Below, piece by piece: positions 59,510 to 64,000 of a stretch of DNA of 64,000 nucleotides. Source of the stretch: JAFAXA01 sp963777325. GTDB taxonomy: Bacteria > Pseudomonadota > Alphaproteobacteria > Acetobacterales > Acetobacteraceae. The notes under the pieces are model-generated. The model did no database searches. It saw only the letters and a list, made by a program, of their open reading frames with translations, and was not told the DNA's origin. The stretch's first letter is position 1. Each line of letters opens with the position of its first letter. Location: NCBI GenBank assembly GCA_963777325.1, contig CAVZQE010000018.1, positions 310,001-374,000 on the forward strand, written 5' to 3'. A program made the position numbers and the translations under genes.

Positions 59510-61144
59510 ATGAGCGAGGCAACCGATCCGCGCGAGGCGATGGAGTTCGACGCGGTCATCGTCGGCGCCGGTCCGTCCGGGCTTGCGGCCGCCATCCGGC
59601 TCAAGCAGCTGGCTCCGGACGCCTCGGTCTGCGTCGTCGAGAAGGGCAGCGAGGTCGGCGCGCACATCCTCTCGGGGGCGGTTGTCGAACCGCGCGCGCT
59701 CACTGAATTGCTGCCGGACTGGCGGGAGCAGGGCGCGCCGCTGGAGACGGCGGTGACGGACGACCGCTTCCTCTACCTCACCGCCCGCCGCGCCATTCGC
59801 TTGCCGACGCCGCCGCAGATGCACAATGCGGGCAACTTCATCGTCTCGCTCGGCGATGTGTGCCGCTGGCTCGGGCAGCAGGCCGAGGCGCTCGGCGTCG
59901 AGATCTATCCAGGCTTCGCCGCGACCGAGCTCTTGCAGCAGGACGGGCGGATCGCCGGAGTCGCGACCGGCGATATGGGCATCGGCCGCGACGGAGGGCC
60001 GACCGGCAACCACCAACGCGGCATGGAACTGCGCGCGCCCTACACGCTGATCGCGGAGGGCTGCCGGGGGTCGCTCGCCAAGCAACTGACGGCGAAGTTC
60101 GGCCTGCGTGACGGCCACGATCCGCAAACCTACGCGCTCGGCTGCAAGGAGCTGTGGGAGGTGCCGCCCGCGCGGCATAGGCCGGGGCTGGTCGAGCACA
60201 CGATCGGCTGGCCGCTCGATCCGGGCACCTATGGCGGCTCGTTCATCTACCATTTCGGCGCCAATCTCGTGTCGTTCGGCTTCGTGGTCGGGCTCGACTA
60301 CCAGAACCCGTTCCTGTCGCCGTTCGAGGAGATGCAGCGCTTCAAGACGCATCCATCCATGCGCCGCCATTTCGAGGGTGGACGGCGGATCAGCTACGGC
60401 GCGCGCGCGCTGTCCGAGGGAGGGCTGCAATCCATCCCGACACTGACCTTCCCCGGCGGCGCGCTGATCGGCGACACGGCGGGATTCCTCAACGTGCCGA
60501 AGATCAAGGGCACGCACACGGCGATGAAGTCCGGCATGCTGGCGGCGGAAGCGGTCGCCGAGGCGCTGGCAAACGACCGGCCGGCGATGCTGTCCGCCTA
60601 TCCGGACAAGCTGCGCGCAAGCTGGCTCTGGCCGGAGCTGCACGATGTGCGCAACATCCGCCCCGGCTTCGCGAGATTCGGCCTGTACGGCGGCCTCGCC
60701 CATGCGGCGCTCGACACCTACGTGCTGCGCGGCCGCGCGCCCTGGACCTTGCACCACGCCCACGCCGACAACGAGACGCTGATCCCGGCGGCGCGCGCGC
60801 GGCCGATCGCCTATCCGAAGCCGGACGGCGCGCTGACCTTCGACCGGCTCTCCTCGGTATTCATCAGCAACACCAACCACGAGGAGGACCAGCCCGCGCA
60901 TCTCGTGCTGCGCGATCCGTCGAAGGCGATCGCCGTGAACTGGCGCGAATACGGCAGCCCGGAGACGCGGTATTGTCCGGCGGGCGTTTATGAAATCATG
61001 GACGCGGACACGGAGCCGCGCCTGCAAATCAACGCGCAGAACTGCGTTCACTGCAAGACATGCGATATCAAGGATCCGACCCAGAACATCGACTGGGTGC
61101 CGCCCGAAGGCGGCGGCGGTCCGAACTATCCGGGAGGGATGTAG
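59510..61144 (+). CDS. etfD: Electron transfer flavoprotein-ubiquinone oxidoreductase
   Basis: 544 residues from ATG 59510 (GGGAGCGAC upstream). It has the N-terminal FAD motif FDAVIVGAGPSGLAAAIRLK, a quinone/flavin body (GWPLDPGTYGGSFIYHF, FVVGLDYQNPFLSPFEEMQRFK, GTHTAMKSGMLAAEAVAEAL), and the C-terminal 4Fe-4S ferredoxin-like domain with CPAGVYEIMD ... INAQNCVHCKTCDIKDP. It is a monotopic inner-membrane protein oxidising reduced ETF and reducing ubiquinone. It is the first gene of etfD-etfB-etfA and links the acyl-CoA dehydrogenases to respiration. No defect. Confidence 0.95.
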   Translation: MSEATDPREAMEFDAVIVGAGPSGLAAAIRLKQLAPDASVCVVEKGSEVGAHILSGAVVEPRALTELLPDWREQGAPLETAVTDDRFLYLTARRAIRLPTPPQMHNAGNFIVSLGDVCRWLGQQAEALGVEIYPGFAATELLQQDGRIAGVATGDMGIGRDGGPTGNHQRGMELRAPYTLIAEGCRGSLAKQLTAKFGLRDGHDPQTYALGCKELWEVPPARHRPGLVEHTIGWPLDPGTYGGSFIYHFGANLVSFGFVVGLDYQNPFLSPFEEMQRFKTHPSMRRHFEGGRRISYGARALSEGGLQSIPTLTFPGGALIGDTAGFLNVPKIKGTHTAMKSGMLAAEAVAEALANDRPAMLSAYPDKLRASWLWPELHDVRNIRPGFARFGLYGGLAHAALDTYVLRGRAPWTLHHAHADNETLIPAARARPIAYPKPDGALTFDRLSSVFISNTNHEEDQPAHLVLRDPSKAIAVNWREYGSPETRYCPAGVYEIMDADTEPRLQINAQNCVHCKTCDIKDPTQNIDWVPPEGGGGPNYPGGM

Positions 61145-61147
61145 GCG

Positions 61148-61897
61148 ATGAAAATTCTGGTCCCGGTCAAGCGGGTGGTCGACTACAACGTCAAGGTGCG
61201 GGTCAAGGCGGACGGCAGCGGCATCGAGCTCGCAGGCGTCAAGATGTCGATGAACCCGTTCGACGAGATCGCGGTCGAGGAGGCGGTGCGCCTGAAGGAG
61301 AAGGGGGCCGCGGCCGAGATCGTCGCGGTATCGCTTGGGGTCAGGCAATGCCAGGACACGATCCGCACCGCGCTCGCGATGGGCGCCGATCGCGGCATCC
61401 TGGTCGAGACCGACGCGGCGCTGGAGCCGCTCGCTGTCGCGAAGATGCTGCGCGCGATCGTCGAGCGCGAACAGCTCGGCCTCGTCATCATGGGCAAGCA
61501 GGCGATCGACGACGACATGAGCGCCACCGGGCAGATGCTGGCGGCGTTGCTCGGCTGGCCGCAGGGCACGTTCGCGAGCAAGGTCGCGATCGAGGGCGAA
61601 CGCGCGCTGGTGACGCGCGAGGTGGATGGCGGGCTGGAGACCGTGTCGCTCGCGCTCCCGGCGGTCGTGACGGCCGATCTCAGGCTGAACGAGCCGCGCT
61701 ATGCGTCGCTGCCGAACATCATGAAGGCCCGCAAGAAGCCGATCGCCACGATGACGCCGGCCGATCTCGGCGTCGATCCTTCTCCGCGGCTGACCGTGCT
61801 GAAGGTCGGCGAGCCGCCGAAACGGCAGGCGGGCGCGAAGGTTGGCTCGGTCGCCGAACTGGTGGCGAAACTCCGGACCGAAGCGAAGGTGATCTGA
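61148..61897 (+). CDS. etfB: Electron transfer flavoprotein beta subunit
   Basis: 249 residues; starts MKILVPVKRVVDYNVKVRVK as in EtfB and contains MSMNPFDEIAVEEAVRLKE and the AMP-binding/ETF-beta signature VTADLRLNEPRYASLPNIMKA. It begins 3 nt after the etfD stop (GGGAGGGATG upstream) and its stop is one base before etfA's ATG. With EtfA it forms the soluble flavoprotein accepting electrons from acyl-CoA dehydrogenases. Intact. Confidence 0.96.
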   Translation: MKILVPVKRVVDYNVKVRVKADGSGIELAGVKMSMNPFDEIAVEEAVRLKEKGAAAEIVAVSLGVRQCQDTIRTALAMGADRGILVETDAALEPLAVAKMLRAIVEREQLGLVIMGKQAIDDDMSATGQMLAALLGWPQGTFASKVAIEGERALVTREVDGGLETVSLALPAVVTADLRLNEPRYASLPNIMKARKKPIATMTPADLGVDPSPRLTVLKVGEPPKRQAGAKVGSVAELVAKLRTEAKVI

Positions 61898-61898
61898 C

Positions 61899-62837
61899 AT
61901 GCGGGCACTCGTTCTGCTCGAACACGACGCGCACGGCATCAAGCAGCCGTCGCGTAGCGCCGTCGCGGCGGCGCAAAAGCTCGGCATCGAGGTGCATGCG
62001 CTGGTCGCGGGCGAGGGCGTGGGCGCGGCGGCCGAGGCGGCGGCGAAGCTGCCGGGCATCGTCCGGGTGCATGTCGCCGACGATGCCCGCTACGCGCACG
62101 CGCTGGCGGAGCCGCTGGCGGCGCTGATCGCGAGCCTCGCCGGGCATCACACGCATCTGCTGGCGGCCTCCACCGCGATCGGCAAGAACGTGATGCCGCG
62201 CGCCGCCGCGCTGCTCGACGTGCAGCCCATCAGCGACATTTCGGAGGTGGTGGATGCCGAGACATTCGTGCGGCCGATCTTCGCCGGCAACGCGCTCGCG
62301 ACGGTGCGTTCGTCGGACCCGGTGAAGGTTATCACCGTGCGCGCGGCGAGCTTCGATCCCGTACCGGCCGGAGGGGGCGGCGCCGCGACCGAGCCGGTCG
62401 CGGCCGTGGACGGCGCCGCGCAATCCGAGTTCGTCTCGGCCGAGCTGAGCAAGAGCGAACGGCCGGAGCTGACGGCGGCCCGCGTCGTCATATCGGGCGG
62501 GCGCGGCATGCAGAGCGGCGACAACTTCCACATGCTGGAAGCGATCGCGGACAAGCTCGGCGGCGCGGTCGGCGCGAGCCGGGCGGCGGTGGATGCGGGT
62601 TTCGTGCCGAACGACTTCCAGGTCGGCCAGACGGGCAAGATCGTCGCGCCCGATCTCTACGTGGCGGTCGGCATCTCCGGCGCGATCCAGCATCTCGCAG
62701 GGATGAAGGACAGCCGCGTCATCGTCGCGATCAACAAGGACGGGGAGGCGCCGATCTTCCAGATCGCCGATTACGGCCTGGTCGCGGACCTGTTCACGGC
62801 GCTCCCGGAATTGCAGGCGGAGCTGGAGAAGCCTTGA
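61899..62837 (+). CDS. etfA: Electron transfer flavoprotein alpha subunit
   Basis: 312 residues. Typical EtfA sequence: LVLLEHDAHGIKQPSRSAVAAAQKLG at the N-terminus and the C-terminal FAD domain VISGGRGMQSGDNFHMLEAIA, GASRAAVDAGFVPNDFQVGQ, and GKIVAPDLYVAVGISGAIQHLAGM. It completes the ETF operon. After the stop the sequence contains a GCCGAC short tandem repeat and no clear terminator. Intact. Confidence 0.96.
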   Translation: MRALVLLEHDAHGIKQPSRSAVAAAQKLGIEVHALVAGEGVGAAAEAAAKLPGIVRVHVADDARYAHALAEPLAALIASLAGHHTHLLAASTAIGKNVMPRAAALLDVQPISDISEVVDAETFVRPIFAGNALATVRSSDPVKVITVRAASFDPVPAGGGGAATEPVAAVDGAAQSEFVSAELSKSERPELTAARVVISGGRGMQSGDNFHMLEAIADKLGGAVGASRAAVDAGFVPNDFQVGQTGKIVAPDLYVAVGISGAIQHLAGMKDSRVIVAINKDGEAPIFQIADYGLVADLFTALPELQAELEKP

Positions 62838-62891
62838 GCCGACGCCGACGCCGACGCCGAGGCCGCAGCGGCGAGCCGAGCGGCCGCCGCT

Positions 62892-64000
62892 TCAGGATTG
62901 CGGCATCGGAGTGGGGTCGAGGTCGCAGCCGCTGACGTTGGTCAAGCCACCCTCGTTGTCGAATGTGTGGCCGTCATTGGGCGGACCCGCGCTCAGGGGC
63001 GCGATGACCACATTGTTGCAGGAGAGGTGGTCCACATTCCGCAGCCGCATATAGGTCGGCGCCGAAGCGGAGATATGGATATTGTCGAGCTCGACGTTGT
63101 AGATGGGCGACTCCGGAATGCCGACGATCAGGCCGCCGGACATCGCCGTGTCCCGGACCGTCCGGGGATTGGTCGCGGTCAGGTTCGAGATCACGATGTC
63201 ATGCACATAGGGCTGGATCGCGGGGATCTGCGGCTGGGCGATGTCGGCCTGCCCGGGCGCCGGGATCGTGGGATAGTATTCGCTGAGCGAGAGGGGGACG
63301 GGAACATCGGTCATTGTGAGGTTGCGGATGACCATGTCCTCGATCTGATTTCCCCTGTCGCGACCCGTCTTGATGCGGAAGCCGTTATCCGTTCCAAGGA
63401 AACGGACATTGTTCACCCGGATGTGCTGAATCCCGTTTACGGTCATGCTGCCCACCGAGAGGCCATGCCCGTGCTTGAAGGTCGAGTCGACGATGGTGAC
63501 GTTGCTCAGGGGAACCCTCGGCAGGTTGAACGGGGGTCCGAAATAGGCAAAGGTGGGAATGCCGGGCTGGGCGGGGTCGAAGCCCGGAAGACCCGAATCC
63601 AGCGCCACGTCGTCGTCGCCGGTATCGATGTCGAGATTGGATAGCCTGACGTCGGTGGATGCAATCGCGTCGATTCCGTCCGTGTTCTTGGCATGGAAGG
63701 GGTCGTCGGCGTTGTTGTAGACCCGCAGCCCGGTCACGGTGACCTTCTTGTCGAAGCGCAGCACCGTGTTCCAGAACGGAGAATTCGTCAGCAGAACGCC
63801 GCGGACGAGGACGTCCGTGCAGTTGTAGAACTCCACCAGGAACGGCCGCGGCAATCCGTTGCTGATGGGTATGTCCGGAAAGCCCGGGAACGGGATTTGC
63901 GCCACCGTGTATTCCCAGGCCTGCTGCCAGTAGCTTTCGCCGTTCGGGTTGTCGGGCGTCGCGGGATTGTCGGGCGTGGCAAAGGCCGGCGTGTCGGCCC
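62892..64000 (-). CDS. Glycoside hydrolase family 28 (polygalacturonase-like), partial
   Basis: About 369 C-terminal residues; the frame is open to the window edge, so the N-terminus and any signal peptide are missing. A right-handed beta-helix pectinase with the GH28 catalytic motifs: KNTDGIDAIASTDV (NTD), DIDTGDDDVALDSG (the DD pair), KHGHGLSVGSMTV (GHG), and FRIKTGRDRG (RIK). All are present and in order. It would hydrolyse polygalacturonan or related pectic polymers outside the cell. It is convergent with etfA. Confidence 0.9.
   Translation of the reverse strand, partial: ADTPAFATPDNPATPDNPNGESYWQQAWEYTVAQIPFPGFPDIPISNGLPRPFLVEFYNCTDVLVRGVLLTNSPFWNTVLRFDKKVTVTGLRVYNNADDPFHAKNTDGIDAIASTDVRLSNLDIDTGDDDVALDSGLPGFDPAQPGIPTFAYFGPPFNLPRVPLSNVTIVDSTFKHGHGLSVGSMTVNGIQHIRVNNVRFLGTDNGFRIKTGRDRGNQIEDMVIRNLTMTDVPVPLSLSEYYPTIPAPGQADIAQPQIPAIQPYVHDIVISNLTATNPRTVRDTAMSGGLIVGIPESPIYNVELDNIHISASAPTYMRLRNVDHLSCNNVVIAPLSAGPPNDGHTFDNEGGLTNVSGCDLDPTPMPQS

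Noticed and set aside
62840..62866. GCCGAC short tandem repeat after etfA as a regulatory array
   Set aside because: Only about four imperfect units in very GC-rich sequence; likely simple composition.
1..64000. tRNA, rRNA, riboswitch, transposase or integrase genes
   Set aside because: I looked for tRNA TpsiC-like GTTCRANYC arms, conserved rRNA stretches, xanthine/guanine riboswitch-like leaders and DDE or tyrosine recombinase motifs, and saw none I could support.

Overview
The window is strongly GC-rich and densely coded, with codon use that creates very long antisense shadow frames. The gene set suggests a free-living, aerobic or facultative alphaproteobacterium, most plausibly Rhodospirillales/Acetobacteraceae-like. 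Supporting genes are 3-hydroxybutyrate dehydrogenase, the acyl-CoA dehydrogenase/phosphotransferase/DUF6285 cassette, a fused indolepyruvate-type 2-oxoacid oxidoreductase, OprB-type porin, PotABCD-type transporter and ETF/ETF-QO. The taxon is inferred from gene content only.

Layout. 1-1636 (-): start of an alternative complex III operon (ActA pentaheme cytochrome, ActB truncated by the window edge). 1767-5397 (+): PfkB-family sugar kinase, sorbosone-dehydrogenase-like lipoprotein, AtoE-type short-chain fatty acid transporter. 5408-10265 (-): polyamine ABC transporter operon ending in a CurA-like reductase. 10316-12589 (+): small lipoprotein and a frameshifted phosphoglucose isomerase. 12642-16376 (-): Gly/Pro/His-rich two-repeat exported protein, then a sensor kinase with a frameshifted NtrC-type regulator. 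16389-18959 (-): DUF6285, phosphotransferase, acyl-CoA dehydrogenase. 19102-21911 (+): CoA-transferase and 3-hydroxybutyrate dehydrogenase. 21943-25067: uncharacterised protein, amino acid permease remnant, YeiH exporter, tandem universal stress protein.

25072-35748 (-) is a purine catabolic operon, read right to left: HIU hydrolase, NCS2 permease, uricase, OHCU decarboxylase, a decayed second NCS2 permease preceded by a 16-bp minisatellite, XdhA, XdhB, XdhC, a frameshifted guanine deaminase, and a remnant of an 8-oxoguanine-deaminase-like gene. 36036-48039 (+) continues the pathway divergently: OprB-type porin, glyoxylate carboligase, hydroxypyruvate isomerase, tartronate semialdehyde reductase, dicarboxylate transporter, glycerate kinase, pyruvate kinase, allantoate amidohydrolase-like M20 enzyme and a second M20 enzyme. 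Together they outline guanine/xanthine to urate, allantoin, glyoxylate, glycerate and pyruvate. No allantoinase or ureidoglycolate-cleaving enzyme was recognised in the window.

48074-64000: catalase; a scrap region with a 3-hydroxybutyrate dehydrogenase fragment and an AT-richer membrane coiled-coil ORF; a two-domain flavin monooxygenase; the fused 2-oxoacid oxidoreductase; an IlvD/Edd dehydratase; remnants of a 3-hydroxyisobutyrate-dehydrogenase-like gene and a LysR regulator; ETF-QO/EtfB/EtfA behind a perfect 14-bp palindrome; and a GH28 polygalacturonase running off the right edge.

The most striking property of the window is broken genes. Several otherwise well-conserved genes (pgi, ntrC-like, guaD, oprB, glxR) each carry one or two single-base frameshifts, and six or more other loci are truncated remnants. 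The single-base events could be assembly or sequencing indels; the truncated copies cannot be explained that way and look like real gene decay. I did not find a convincing wholly new system. The best leads are the minisatellite beside the decayed permease, the ETF palindrome, the hiuH/oprB intergenic repeats, the AT-rich coiled-coil ORF, and the in-frame Hyi-GlxR junction. I found no rRNA, tRNA, CRISPR array, transposase or origin.
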